From Amanita rubescens (taxonomy: Eukaryota; Basidiomycota; Agaricomycetes; Agaricales; Amanitaceae), in assembly GCA_015039365.1 (NCBI GenBank), contig WION01000082.1, forward strand, positions 62,001-126,000: DNA of 64,000 nucleotides, written 5' to 3'. Made by a program: the position numbers and the translations under genes. Positions 9,815 to 22,756 of this stretch are shown piece by piece (position 1 is the first letter of the stretch; the number at the start of each line of letters is the position of its first letter). The notes under the pieces are model-generated. The model was not told the DNA's origin and searched no databases. It saw only the letters and a program-made list of their open reading frames with translations.

Positions 9815-10393
9815 TTAAATAAAGTGAATATGCGGTGCCTGCACTACAATATTCATTGCCTTGAACTCCTCACTGACATCCTCGTCATCCCCATCCAGCA
9901 CTTTACCCTCTCTGTTTGGTATGTAAAATCTCTTTTCAAGTGGCTTGACCCGCTTAGCCCATTCCGGGGCCTCTTCAAAGACTTTCGGGCGTGCTGCGAG
10001 CTCAGTAAAATCGGTTACGATGGGAGGTGCGTCCCTGGGCAAGCCGTACGCAATGCGTCGGTTGAAAGCGTCGCACATCAACTGGGTAAGGACGGCAAGA
10101 ATGGCGCGGCGGACGGGATCGGGATTGGGATCGTCCACGGGCTTAGGAATGGAGGAGATGGCCCAGTCAGGATGGCTACGGCAAAAGTACTCGAGCTCGT
10201 CTCGGAAGTTAATGTTCCAGCCAAGGACGAAGAACTCGTAGAGACGGTACAAGGAGGCTGAAGGGGTGTCGGGGCAGGCACGGCCAAGGAGACGGGAGAA
10301 GAAGGAAGGGGAGACGTGTGGGCGTGCGCAACGGGTACGAACACGGGAGGGATCCGCGAGGATGTCTGAGACTGTGGGTGGAAGGGTGAGCAT
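9815..10393 (-). CDS. Conserved hypothetical protein
   Basis: Single open frame of 192 codons from the ATG at 10393 (MLTLPPTVSDILADP) to the stop at 9815. It has aromatic- and charge-rich stretches such as LYRLYEFFVLGWNINF and a C-terminal acidic patch (DGDDEDVSEEF). The open frame extends upstream to 10660, but that part has poor coding character, so I take the internal ATG. No domain recognised. It is transcribed away from the neighbour at 10674, so 10394-10673 is probably a shared promoter region. Confidence 0.6.
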   Translation of the reverse strand: MLTLPPTVSDILADPSRVRTRCARPHVSPSFFSRLLGRACPDTPSASLYRLYEFFVLGWNINFRDELEYFCRSHPDWAISSIPKPVDDPNPDPVRRAILAVLTQLMCDAFNRRIAYGLPRDAPPIVTDFTELAARPKVFEEAPEWAKRVKPLEKRFYIPNREGKVLDGDDEDVSEEFKAMNIVVQAPHIHFI

Positions 10394-10673
10394 CACAGTG
10401 TTCGCGTTAGATATTCTTTTTATAGCATCACGTGACCCGGCGAATGCCCTTCCCTTTCCCTTTTTGAGCACCAGAACCGGAAGGCATTGAACGAGCTGGC
10501 CTGTATCAGGCATCAAGTAAACCACGAGGTCACACCAGAAAATCAGAATGGATCTAGAAACGATACAAACAGGTGAAGAGGTAGACGGATTCACGTTTCT
10601 AGTATTTGTCGTGACTTGGGCAAGACATTGAGGCTCGCCGATCACTGGTTGAACAATCACACCACGTTGTTCA

Positions 10674-11100
10674 TGGAGGTTCGTTGCCTTGTTTTCCTTC
10701 CCCTCGTGTACTGAAATATTTTCAGGAATGCATGATCCAGCGGTTATACGACGAAGCCGTGAATCAAAGGGAAATCGCCTTCACCGCCCCGGGGTTCATG
10801 TGTACGCTGCGCCATGGCGGTATGCACTCGGCGCAAAGCTCGACCGTCTGTCGAGCTGGAGCGCGCCCGTACGACATGAGTGACGCCGTTGACTATCTCA
10901 ATCGGCTGATTGGGGAGCGGGGCGGGCAGGCAGTGAGGCAGTCGGAGCTGAGGACGTGGGCAGGCGAGTTCAAGTTTGATGTCCCCTCGGATGATTTGAT
11001 GAGTAGGTTGGGAAATGAGTATACAAGGCAGCATGGTGGGGCTGGGACTGGATGGGTACTTAGCTTCAATGTATTCCTATGCCGCGCAAGGCATTCATAG
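10674..11100 (+). CDS. Hypothetical protein, possibly with frame disturbance
   Basis: ATG GAG at 10674 joins over a GTTCGT...TTTTCAG intron to ECMIQRLYDEAVNQ and continues to the stop at 11100 (YDMSDAVDYLNRLIGERG, AGEFKFDVPSDDLMS). Between about 10785 and 10865 the neighbouring frame reads more protein-like (VHVYAAPWRYALGAKL) than the frame used on both sides. This hints at two compensating indels or a missed feature. Family not recognised. Confidence 0.45.
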
Positions 11101-11221
11101 CGACCTGCTGATCACCAGGTGGTTATGTTGTACATTGCATTTTGACACGTAATCATCATCAAAAAAAATGTCCATGCAATTACAAAATGCAAACTTGAAG
11201 ATGTACACAACGCTACAGACA

Positions 11222-14200
11222 TTAGAAGGAACGCAGTGATATTTGAGGCTTGGTCGAGGCCGAAGCAGCAGAGGAATTACTACCAATAGCTCGCCTAATT
11301 GATTGCTCCAACAAATCACGTTGTGATTGATCAAGCTTCGAAGCAGCTTCTTTGAATGCCGCAGGAGAAGATGTAGCATACGATAATAACTGTGTGGCCG
11401 TCTGCGACCTCACAGGGTCGGTTGCCGACGGTTGTTGATTCGACAATAGAAGCGACATCGTCGGCAGCAGGATGCAAAGTGCGCGTGTGCCTATAAACAC
11501 TTAGCAAGGTGCGAACAGCAGAGCAATTAACGTACGATGATTCTCGGGAATGGAGGAGAAAAATAAGTAGAATGCCTTCCAAACTTCGCCAACCGCGGCG
11601 GTACGTGCTTCGCTGATATTCCCGTCATTTACTAGAGACGCCGTCTTTGCAATGAATTCGACCAAGCCCGGAAGCACTTGTTTTGTACATTCAACTAGGA
11701 CAGGACTTCCCAAACTCGAGGCAGCAATGAGCGTTTTGCAGCAATGTGCTGCTGTTAGGGTTATCGCCTGTGCAATTGTCAATTATTCAGTTTTCAGTAG
11801 TCCAAATATACACACATCTTCGTCTTCTAGTAGCTTTTGCATAATGATGAAACAGCAGTACTCTACAACCGGCCGCCCTAACTTGATCCAGTTCGGAACA
11901 ACAGTTAGAACAAGAACAGCTGCCAGCATGTTATTCTTGACTTTTTTATCGCAAACCAGACCTTGTCGTCCTCTGTACGAATATACTCGAAATCGGATGG
12001 GAAGAATAAATCGAAAGTCTTACCTCATTTCGTCTATATTCAAGAGACACGCAGATAACAAAGCATGGACTAGCCGAGTATATAATGCCTTATCTTGCTG
12101 AGGAAATTCAAGAAGCGACTTGAGCGCAGGTAAAGTGGGTCCAACAAGATCTATTTCGGTCGATTCGTCCTTCAACAACTCTATTGTAGTCAGTGGACAG
12201 GCCAAACAGTCGGTCTTGCTTTACTTACCTGTATATAGCATTATGGCCACCCCACGTACGTCTTCTCTTTGAGAAGACTCTAAGGTCGACATAACTTTCG
12301 TCATTGCCACGAATGCTGTATTCAACATCCGAACGCGGTCCAGTGTATCTCCCTCTGTCTTTATTAGGTATCACTACGCTTCGTTGCTGCAAACGCTACT
12401 CACGGATGATGGGCCCGCGCGACGACGACGACGAATGCTTGATCGTGTATGAACATATTCTTAAGCAGTGGGTCGCCGCAGAAGTAGGAGCAAGATTAGG
12501 GCTGACAGCCATCAACGCATTACACAAGGAATATCAGTGTAACGTACCTTGAACTGTGCATTGTTGCCATACTTGCTAGCATTTCTATAAGGTCTATATG
12601 CACGCTAGCCGGTTCTGTCATCGCCAACCGATAACATTGGCTTATAAGCTCATCGAAAATAGTTGGTTCAGCCAGTACGTTCCCCGAGTATTCTGGTCGA
12701 ACTAGCGACTTGAGCGCACGCAGAGCAGAGATCAAGACCGATTGATGAGATGACGGGGCATGGCTCGATTCGGATGATGATGTCGAAAGTGCCTCGAATA
12801 CCAAACCAAAAAGGACATAGAAGAAGGCGGTGGGTTCCTCTCTACCACGAGCCGGTTGCACCAGGGTCCCAGACCCATTTTGTTTCAGCTCTTGTCCGTC
12901 CATTGCGGCTAATACGTATGGGTCCTCGGCTTGCATCGCGTGAGCTACCGCAGACAGTATGATAGGCCACGCGTCCACATAATACTAGATATGTTAGCGC
13001 TATGTTTGCAGTGACATTTCGAATGAATACACTTACGGGCATCAGTACCTCTTTTCCAAGGCTTGAATATGAAGCGTCAATGCCGACTGTGGACGACTCC
13101 TGGGTGAATTCCGAGTCAACACGGATGCTTGCATAGTCGGACAAGGCCGCAATCCAGAGCGGAGCAAGCTTCGGTTTATGAGGCTTGATGACATTTTCCA
13201 AGTAAGATTGGGAGGCGCTGGCAACGTGCAACTGCGCCCATGCTGACAAAGTCGTTATTCTGAGCATAGCTGATGCATTCGGGCTCATTTCGCCCGCTTC
13301 TCCGAGAGAGACCGTGCCAGAATCTAAAAACGAATCTCAGCATTGATTAAAAGATCATATACAACATATACGTGACCTTTAGACTGTTCCAATGCTGTCG
13401 TTAGCAGTCTCAAGATGCGACCCATTCTACTGATATCCTTGACAACACCACATCCCACAAATGCAGCGCAGGCATATACAGCAGAGGCTAAGATTTCTGG
13501 CGTCGAGTCTGAAGAAAAGGCGGGTGTCAAGGCAGCCGTGATGGGAGCCTGGTGCTGTTCCAACAGAAGGGCATCCTCATACGCTGGGTCAGGGGACGAC
13601 GCAAAGACCTTAACAGTAGTATAAGAAACGTCATCAAATACCAGCAACGACAGATCACCTTGATAACATCTCTCAGCACCACCAGCCCTTCTAACCTTAT
13701 TTCCGTCACATATGCCGTGGAAGCGGTAAAGGCCATCTTGATCAAGTCAGGTACTCGAGAAACAAGTAAGCTTGGTATTGGTAACCCGACATTCCTCGCA
13801 TATACGGGATCAATATGCTCCCTTCTTCCGCTCTGCGCAACAAGCGTGCAAATCTGGTGAAGACATTGCAGGGCGAACAACTGGGTCCTCCACCTCGATG
13901 TAGTATGTCCCACTCCGTCAGCGGTGTTGGTACCAACACCACCCGCTCCTCCCACAGCTCTGGAATTCAAGGATTCTCCTTCGTCATCACGCATATTCTG
14001 ATTGGAAGCAGCTTCTGTGACCTGTTGGTTCGCGTTAGAGCGTGCCATGATTCTTTGACAGAGATCTATCCAGGCCGACGGATTATGCACGACCGTTTGC
14101 TGCAGCCAACTAGAAATGACGTTCCTGACTCCTTGCACAGACGCATCGTCATCCAACATGGCGAAAAGATCCTCGACGAGACGATCACCTCCCAACTTGG

Positions 14201-17200
14201 ACATTGCTAGTGCATCTTTTTGGACCAGCTGGTACAGCGCATTGATCGACGCGAGTTTGGGCGGACGACGAGAAGAGCTGAGATGCTGTCTGAATTGTTT
14301 CACGAGCCCAGGAATATCAACGTGTTCAGGAGCGAACATCAAAAAATGTTGAATGCACTTGATTGCTTCGACTTGAACACCCTCGTCATTCTCCAGGGAA
14401 AATTCTCTGATCAGATTAAGAACTAGCGTTCTAGTCCTCGGCGATTCGTGCATGTCTGGCCCTAAAACCGTCGTAACGGCGTCGATGATTTGACACGCAA
14501 CAGGATATGCCGGACAATCTCCGCTGAGATTGCCGTTGAGCAGTGTTCCACCCTCCCTTTCGTGCGAATCGAGGGTATAAACTTTGAGCAGCATTCCAAG
14601 CGTACTTGATACGAACGGCGCGTAACCCAAACTGGCGGCATTGATAACGGTAGCAAGTGACTTCAGAGCCCAGAAGTGTACAACCGGGTGCGGGTCGTTG
14701 CTCAGTGACATGAGAACATTGACTGTCGTTTTCAACAACGGACCAGCAGCAAGCCCACCGACGTAATTGTATATAGCACCAAATGCGAGCGCACAGCCTG
14801 CTCGCCCATTGGGATCTCGGTTGCTAACGACCTGGTCTACCAAATCTTTGATCTGAGTCGTGAGGAAACTGGTGTTTGAGAGGCTGGCAAGCCTTCCTAT
14901 CGCCTCTGTGCTCGCAGCACGTAAGACGGGGTCACCATCGATAAGTGTAGACTGTGCATATATTGAGTACGGCCAAACGGGGAAAAAGGAGACATACCAT
15001 AAGGAACGGGGACAGCAGGTTAGTTATCTGCGTATTTCCTAAAACATCGCGAGTTTGCCTTGCATGCGTTGAGCTCATGGCGTTCCTCAAAGCAAGAACT
15101 ATCGCGATTGACGCGTTAACAGTAACAGCAACCTTCCGACCCAAATTCTTCTCAAGCTTCGAGGACCGAACAGCTTCAAGCAACGTATTGATCGTCCGGA
15201 TAGAGACTGTCAGGTCCTGCAAGGGCAATAGTTGCGCAAATAATTCGACAGCTGCATCCACTACCGCTGTCGTAGGTGGCGGAGGTTCAACAAGTTGGAA
15301 CAGTTTCCCGTCCAAACTCCTGGATTGCTGCTGACACAAGAAGAGTGGATCGTACTCGCAAGTGCCTAAGATAGGTTTCCGCAACTAATAGAATATTGTC
15401 ACTAAGACGTCCCACCAGTTCATCACCAAAAACACGTACCAGCGCATTTATAGCAACCTCCACCACATCTCGATTCAAAATGTCCCCTCCATCATCACCA
15501 TTCTCCTCTCCGCCGTTCGCAGAAGCAGGTGATCCCTCAGCCCTAGCCCCATCCAGCATTCCAAACCCGACCTCGACAATCTCACCTGGCTTACCACCCG
15601 CAACCACTCCATACGCGTATCCATCGGCGCTACACCAAAGATTCGAAAAGGCGCCGGTGTTTGAAGTAATCGCGGCTTGCAACTGCGAGCCTGCGTACCC
15701 CTCCATGCTGCCAAATAGAGACGCAGTCGATTGCAACAACGCGTTCTGAATTGGATCCGCAATCCGATTCACGCCAAGCGCCGAGAAACACTGGAATATG
15801 CGCTTCCTTAACAATGCCTCTCTAGCTCGCAGAGTCAAGGACCGACTGCCAGGGTATCCCAACTCCGCCCCAATGGAAGACGGTCCAGGTCCAGGTCCAG
15901 ATGACGACCCCGATGAGGTACCCCCACTTACGATCTCCAGAGGATCTTCAACACCCAAACCCTGAAAATTATTCGCAAATTGAAGCGCGTTGCTCAACAC
16001 GGACGAGATCCTACGAGCCACATCGAGCGTAACAAGCGCAGACGCGTTGTGGCGAAGGAAACAAAGGACGGCGCCCAACGCGCTTTCTCGCACGTGCAAT
16101 AAGAACGCCCATTCTGACGGAGATCGAGACGCTGAGCCGCTTAAGCTCGTAGAACTCGATCCAGCGTTTCCGAGACCGCTTCCACCAGCCAAATCGCGTC
16201 CTGTCGGCTTCGGCAGCGCGTTCCTCCAAAGGACGAGCAATTGCGCGAGCTGGGGTCGGACGAACCCAGGTCCTAAACAGAGTAGCGCACTTATCGCGGT
16301 CCACGCTACCTCTACTTCGATCCATGCAACCTCTAGGGTGTGTTCGCCCGCGCGTTTGAGTAGTTGGACGGCGATGTCAAGGACTTTGGCCGAGATGTCG
16401 TATGAGACGTAGAGAGGGCGAGAAGGGATGACTGATACGAGTGCTGCCAGGGCATGGGCGTGGCCGAGCGCTCGGATAGGTGGTGAAGAGGTGTGGTGTG
16501 ATGAAGAGGGAGGGCTGACCAGGAGAGTGAGATCACGTTGCAACAGTTCGATAATGGTCAAAAGGGTTTTTGGGAGACGGAGAGGAGTCGAAGCGCAGAA
16601 ACAACGCAGAGCCCATGATGCGGATATGCGCACGCTATGACTGGGATGGGTGAGGAGGGTGAGGAGCGGCTCCGCTAAAGCTTCCTGTTGTATCGTTTAG
16701 GTGAACACCGGATCGGGGGGCCACTTAAAATCAAACTGACCTGAATGGTACCCGGGAGATTCCCAAGCTGACCCACCAACCCAGCTGCCTCCTTCAACAC
16801 TACACATAACACAGTACTTCCCGGGACGTTAGCACCAGATCCCAGCATCGGCGGCCACCGCTTGAGATACGACACCGACAACTCCTTGAGAGCCTGTATC
16901 TGGCCCTGTTCGCTCAACATCCTCACCCCAACCACATCGCGAAGGACGATAGACACGAGCTTACAAGCAAGCAGCCTTTCGTACCTCTTCGCAAGTACAT
17001 TTGTGCCCCCTGCACCGCCGCCAAAACCCGATCCAGACGTAGCACCGCTACCTCCAGCGGAAGAAACATAATGTGCCACAATCTCCGTCATAAAATGCGC
17101 GACTAGCAACGCGTAGTTCGCCTCCACCCATTCCGAGCCCAGTTTTTCCAGCACGGCAACATAAAAGTCGAATAAACCAATCTTTGTCTTTCTACTTGCG

Positions 17201-18456
17201 TTGGTCTTGTTGAACTGTACGGAGAGATGCTTCAGCATCTCCTCCGCTGTCCAGAGTGGTTTGGCGATTTCCACCGCTGCAGCGGTATGCGCAGGGGTCC
17301 CTGGAGCGAGCGTTTCGTCGTTCTCCACCAGACTCCCATCTCCATCTTTTCCCTTTTTGCTAGATCCCGCAGATCCCGCCTTGGATGAGGCAGCGGTAGG
17401 TGGAGGAATCGCGATCCTCCTCTCCATCTGCGTCGACGCCAGTATATGTCCAACCAATCCAGCATGCGCGCTCCTAGTCGACTGGTCTGCACCATCCAGG
17501 CTCCGAACGCATAAAGTCAAAATGGACTCTGCGTCTGTGTGAGATGGAGGCGTGTCTGGAGAGAACATGGCGATTAGGACCTGTGTTGCGGCTCGCTGAA
17601 CGGGGAGGGATTTATCTGTTAAGAGGTATCGTGATTGCTTTAGAATGTCTTTGGAGGCATAATCGGTTACGGCGCGTTTGGCTGTTGAAAGTGCTTTGCG
17701 GAGAATGAGTAGGGCGGAGTATCGGAGCAGGGGCGACTGAAAGGCCTTGTCAGCCAAAATAGATACAGATCGCGTAAGGGCAACTTGCATTGTTAGATGA
17801 TTTGGCAGTTTTTAGAGTGATGACGACGATCTCGGCCATGAACGACATGAACTGTGAAAGAGAACGTTTACGACCAGTCTCATCCCGAAAATCTGGATAC
17901 TACTCACCTGTGACCCAAATGTACCCATAATCTCTCCTATACACGTGAACGCAGCACTCAACGCGAAGCACTCAGCTTCCCATTCAACATCCTCAACGTG
18001 GACCACTCACATCCTCTTTGCCTCTTTCTCTGGGGTCTTGAAATCGCCCACGATCTTCATGAACACTTGTAGAGTATCGAAAAGGGACCTCGTTTCACCT
18101 CGTGCATACATCGCAGTGAAACATCTCGCAACGAGGTTTCTAAGCGCTCGGCCTGGAAGTGGGTACAGATCCGGTGCAACGACGACTTTGATTAGAGCTT
18201 TCTCTAGAGCGGATTGCTTTGGCTTGAGGGTTTCCTACCAAAAGATCATACGGTGACTTCAGAAAGGTAAGACCTTGGCTCACGAGAGGAACGGTGGTCA
18301 ACTGCTTCTCCAGCAAAGACAAGTATTGGAATAGATAGACCTCCCCATTCTCTGGGGTGATCTCTGACTGAAAGAGAGGTCAGACAGATGTGATAAAAAT
18401 GAAGAAGAAGAATTTACTTCTTGTATGTCTTCTAGGATGGCCTCGTCTGAAGCCAT
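11222..18456 (-). CDS. LAA1-like: HEATR5/LAA1-like HEAT-repeat protein
   Basis: Large, many-exon minus-strand gene. It starts MASDEAILEDIQE at 18456 and splices in phase to SEITPENGEVYLFQYL and, across a GTGAGC...TAG intron, to ETLKPKQSALEKAL. It continues through LLTDKSLPVQRAATQ (about 17.6 kb), WTAISALLCLGPGFV and LLVLWRNALPK (about 16.2 kb) and DPHPVVHFWALKSL (about 14.7 kb) to the end QISLRSF. Block order and sequence match HEATR5A/B and yeast Laa1, proteins of about 2,000 residues made of HEAT repeats. These bind the AP-1 clathrin adaptor and act in Golgi/endosome traffic. Frames look intact between introns. A broken copy of its 5' end lies at 5322-5606. Confidence 0.88.
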
Positions 18457-18885
18457 CTCTGCTGAAGGGACGCGATGGGTCAAAGTTTCCTTTCTTGGAA
18501 CAATGCGTGACAGATGGTCACTCCGAGTCCATCAAAATTCCCATCACTTGTTGTCCAAGCCTCGAGAGACGATTCAATCATTGAATCTGTGTTCGAACTC
18601 ACCATACATCAGAGCCACGCTTCAGCACCCTAATTCTCGGCGTCACAAGCACCAAGGAGCTATCCTCCCTTGGGCAATGACTTGGTATGTAATATGGGCG
18701 CCGTCTGGTTCAAAAGACGCGGACGACCGAATGCAAGAACTTGCAGCTTGCGTGATGAAAGGAAGCTAGGAGGGGTTTCGAACCGCTCATTGTTCAAGAT
18801 TCGTGGTTCTCTTAACCAGATTTTGGAGCCCAAAGAACAAGACAAAGGGCAGGAGAAGCCAGGCCGATGTGCGACTCAACTGCCA
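18457..18885. other. Intergenic, LAA1 upstream region
   Basis: No convincing gene. The first 45 bp are also present in the 5' duplicate at 5.56-5.61 kb, so that duplication includes a little sequence upstream of the LAA1 start. Confidence 0.5.
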
Positions 18886-18889
18886 CCAT

Positions 18890-19120
18890 TGTCTTAGTGA
18901 GGGGCCCGCCAGTCGAATCATCTGGAACGGTGAGTTGGACAGGTTCATTAAGCAGCAGTGGGTGTCGGGCCGTCAAGCTTCACGAAACTTTGCGCCTTGC
19001 TGTGCGCATTGAAAACCGTGGCACAATACATGATCGTTACCGATATCTTGACCTGTTGTTGACGCCTCCAACCAGGATAAATAGATAATTGAGGAGAAGA
19101 CCCCAGAATTGGGTAGAGGC
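18890..19120 (-). pseudogene. Relic of the DUF4430-like secreted protein gene
   Basis: Resembles 19420-19640 of the neighbouring intact gene: both contain the block around QFWG(I/L)LLNY and the flanking splice region (ACCTSTTGTTGACRCCCTCC type sequence on the plus strand). Coding continuity is lost and both ends are missing. It is a partial tandem duplication, heavily decayed. Confidence 0.65.
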
Positions 19121-19289
19121 AGGCCGCCGAGCCTCACAGGTATTCAAATATTCAAGTACGACACAAAATCTATTCCTTCTGTCCGGTATAATACCCGTAG
19201 AACTGATCACCAACAATGTCAAAAGTGGAAAAAAAAAAGATATAAACCCTAGCGTCTGATCCTCGCCGACCTCTTTCAGACAGACTTCA

Positions 19290-20079
19290 CTAAACTACTT
19301 CAATCGTCAACGCAGCTGAACGAACGGAATCCGACTTCTCTGCCTTCACCTTCTGCGTACCTGGACTTTTGAAGGTAACGGAAACGTGTCCGTTTGCGTC
19401 ACTGGTCTGTCCATTAACCTCTGCTCCTGCAACGGGCGAGCCATTTTGACCGTCTGTAACGGTGAGTATCACTGGGTGACCAACGTGGACGTAGCCGGGG
19501 CCAGTAAGCTTGAGGAAGTTGACCTTGTTGAACGCGTCAAAAGCGAACAAGACGTCGTCCATGCGCTTGACCTCTTGTTGACACCCTCCGACCGGGATAA
19601 ATTGATAATTGAGGAGAATGCCCCAGAACTTGGTAGATGTCTGCGCCTGGTTCGCGATGGTGGTGACAAAGTAATCGTCGAACTCTGTAGAGAACGTGCT
19701 GCAAGTAGAGGTTGAGCGTCAGATTTTCGGGAAAGGGAATGCAGTGGCAGAGAGAGGGGCTGACTTACCCGTCCCACGAGAAGTGATGGAGTTTTGAAGC
19801 ATCGTCGAGCGCACTCGTAACAGTGGGACCGGGAGTCGGATTAGCGTTATTATTGGTACCGTCACAAGGGTGGGTGCCTCCCGACGCAGTGGTCACCTTA
19901 TGACCATGCGTAAAGATCGGTCCTTCGAAGATGGTGTAAGTTGCGGCTTCGATGCGCAAGTTGACAGTTGTTGGGACCGCCGAGTTATCAGCAGAGGCCT
20001 TGACGCTGAGGATGAGTGCCCCAAATAGGAAGAGCAAGCTGTGAGTGACAGTGCGTAGCGCGAAGCTGCGAGGTAACAT
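19290..20079 (-). CDS. Secreted DUF4430-like protein
   Basis: Minus-strand gene in at least three exons. It starts MLPRSFALRTVTHSLLFL at 20079, a hydrophobic signal peptide ending near SVKASA. This is followed by TVNLRIEAATYTIFEGP and THGHKVTTASGGTHPCDGTN, an intron after HHFSWDG, FDDYFVTTIANQ, KFWGILLNYQFIPVGGC, VLFAFDAFNKVNFLKL, and a C-terminal Ig-like or carboxypeptidase-regulatory-like block (VAGAEVNGQTSDANG) to the stop at 19290. The N-terminal part fits DUF4430 (transcobalamin C-terminal-like fold), widespread in secreted agaric proteins of unknown role. Confidence 0.75.
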
Positions 20080-21035
20080 GATAGCCTTTCGAGTGAAAGA
20101 AAGCCTCTGTTATTGTACTAGCGGCGTTTCTTCGGTTACGTGCTGCAAAAAAAAATCAAGTACGTAAATCTGATGCCGGCAGACAGCCCGAGTTCCTTCC
20201 CCATTTAGGTTTTCAAATTTTTATCTGTCGAAATGGAAAGGCGTGGGCTTAGGGCTGCTTAGGGAAATCCCAATGGGCAAAGACATAGCACCTTGACTCG
20301 GGACTCCTGGATTCCAGCACTTGGCAAACACTATAAATGACAAGCCCAATCACAACATGTCCCAGGACGAAACCGTACTTACAGCCAATTCCAAAACCGT
20401 AGTCGTTTTCGACTTCAGTATGTGGGGCCGAATAACGTGGGACGCCCAGCCATACTACTGATTTGGAAAGACTCGTGTTTTCACCTCCAATTATGACCCT
20501 GAAGGGGCTTCAAATTTGTATGGTGACCGACTAAGTGGTATGATAAATTACATATGTAAGTATTGTTGTGTCACTGGCCTGAGAGTCTGTTTCGAGAAAA
20601 TGGCCTGAAGACGGGGAGAGACAGGGCAGCTTCGTGGCATGTTGTCAGATGTTAGTATCCAAATCGCGTCTCCACCTGTTCCTCCGTACGGCGACAAGTC
20701 GATTGTTTTCGTTGTTTGATTTCTTGGTGAACAACGAGGTCAAGATGGGGAGCGTCAGCATCAACGATATACGACTGTAGCGTCCAGATAAGGTAGTACA
20801 GATCGTGAGTAAATATTAAATGATGGGAATATCAACGCTAGAAGGTGCGCTAATTCGCTTCCACACTGGGCCACAAATTGTCCACGCTAGTCCAACTTCC
20901 GCAGTGACTAGTCCATCGGATTCGCTACCTAACCAATCTTATAAGCAAGCCAACAAACGTATGTAAAAGACGAGGGTGGACTATGCTCTAGTTAGTGCCA
21001 GATCATCTTCATTGGGTGACGACTAATTTGATGAC
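20080..21035. other. Intergenic, no supported gene
   Basis: Upstream region of the secreted protein gene, then sequence without a convincing open frame. A short ATG frame at 20357 (MSQDETVLTANSK) stops within about 35 codons. I looked here for the ubiquitin-like N-terminus expected before the DDI1 fragment that follows and did not find it. Confidence 0.5.
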
Positions 21036-21510
21036 TTGAAGCGTGCCTGTCGAAGTTAACGGTCATCCCATAAAAGAGTTTGTGGATAGCGGCGCGCAAC
21101 AGTCTATTATGAGCCTTCGATGTGCAGAGGCGTGTGGGTGAGTACAGTGTTCCTCCAGTTCTGCTCTCGCTGACTGGTTCTGACATTATGCGTCTGATCG
21201 ATTCACGACTTTCGGGAATAGCGCGGGGAGTTGGGACTGCCAAAATTCTCGGAAGGGTGCACAGCGCTCAACTTAAACTGGCAGATCTCTTCTTCCCATG
21301 TTCATTCACAATCATGGAGGTACATGTAAGACTTTCAAAGTCTTATTACGCACGACTGACGTGACTTAGGGCCGAGACGTCGACCTGTTGCTAGGTCTCG
21401 ACATGCTCAAAGCCCACCAAGCATGCATCGACTTGGAAAAGAATGTCCTCTGGATTCAAGGCCGTGAAGTCCGGTTCCTGAGCGAACACGAGCTACCGAT
21501 GAAGCAAGGT
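21036..21510 (+). pseudogene. DDI1-like: DDI1 retropepsin-domain fragment
   Basis: Encodes the aspartic protease core of DDI1: [20 protein letters not shown] (active-site DSG), [38 protein letters not shown] and DLLLGLDMLKAHQACIDL, ending near SEHELPMKQ. DDI1 proteins normally have an N-terminal ubiquitin-like domain and a long linker, and many have a UBA domain; none is visible. The second intron (GTACAT...TTAG) is intact, but no AG precedes IMRLID, where the first intron should end. It is therefore a partial, probably non-functional copy of a gene presumably complete elsewhere. Confidence 0.75.
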
Positions 21511-21609
21511 AACGCCGAATATTCGTCTGCCTCAGTTTCTTATACCATAACTGAGGCTCATTCCTTAGATATTTGCCTCGATAAATTTTCGCTGCCAACA
21601 GTTACATGA

Positions 21610-22756
21610 TCAATCCAAAGGCATGTTTGCATAGAGCGATTCCCTCGCCATTTTCTTCCTGAGAATCTGGGCTCCCGGTTCAGTGACGGATTTGTCCCGA
21701 GCCCTTCGTACAATCGCCTTGTCCGTCTCTGTCATCTCTGCACGCAATTTCAACTGATTCTGCTTATCCGAACGGATGTGGAGGTTCATGTACCTAATCG
21801 AAATACGTTCAACGACCACGCGGCAAAAGGAAATCGACGTTGCTTACTCCATGCATGAAGCGACCGTCATGGGTTTCTCAACAGTTGTGCCAGTGCGACC
21901 AGAAAGCATCAAAAACGCTTCTTTCTCTTTCGCCATCTTCATGGGATCGCCGTAGACGGGGAAAGGCATCGTGATCGAAAAGTCGCTGTTGTTGACGTTG
22001 AACTCCAGTAGTCCGAGGCGATCGTTGCGGTGCCCGTTGCGATTGAGTTTCTCTCTCTCTCCTCGCCACATGCTGTCGCGCATCTCGGTGAGAGGGGCAT
22101 TTCCCGATTGGCCTGGTATGTGGGAGTACAAGTGATTAATTTGGATCATCCCTTCCATCTTCTCGCCGTAGGGCTCGTCAGTGATAAAGAGTTTGACGAA
22201 AGAATGTACGTCGGAAGGTTCGATGGCGATGTCGACGCGGGTCATGAATGGCACTTTGAATCCGAGCTCACGATTCCTGTTAAGGTCCAGGTCGAGGGCA
22301 ACACAGACCTGGAGCATGGCGACGAGCGTGACGTTGGAAGCCAAGGTTTTCACGAGTTCCTGGACCTTGGGACGCTCTGACGGAGTGCACCCTGTTTTGT
22401 GACGAGGCCTGAAGAGCGGTGAGCTTTCGGAAGAGAATGCACTTCTGTTGACATACCAGTCCTTCTTTTGGCACTCCTTCGAACAATACCACACACTTTT
22501 GCACTGCAAACCATACGATTCAACCGGGAGAAAAATAGGAGGTCATCCTCACCCTTTTACATGTCGGCAAATTGTGGCGGACCGTGAAGCAGGTTGTGCA
22601 CTGGACTTGGATCTTACTTTTGTTTGCCTCGATGACTTCCTGAGGGGTAGCTGTCATGCGGAACAACTCTTGGCTGAGAGGATGGGTCGTATGAATGACC
22701 TTCGTTGGATCCATCGTGCCGATGCGAGTCAAGTGGTGGTCACGCAAGGTCGCCAA
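21610..22756 (-). CDS. MYND zinc-finger protein
   Basis: Four exons join in phase: MATLRDHHLTRIG...CTTCFTVRHNLPTCKR (donor GTGAGG), CKSVWYCSKECQKKDW (donor GTATGT), PRHKTGCTPSERPKVQ...TVASCME (donor GTAAGC), YMNLHIRSDKQNQLKL to the stop at 21610. The Cys/His pattern C-x2-C ... C ... WYCSKECQ ... H-x3-C is a MYND finger, a protein-interaction zinc module. The rest is a C-terminal domain of the sort found in many fungal MYND proteins of unknown role. An internal ATG 14 codons in (MDPTKV) is an alternative start. Confidence 0.75.

Noticed and set aside
18660..18845. Possible tRNA on the minus strand with a GGTTCGAAACC motif
   Set aside because: Distance from the A-box-like motif is about 10 bases too short and no acceptor stem forms.
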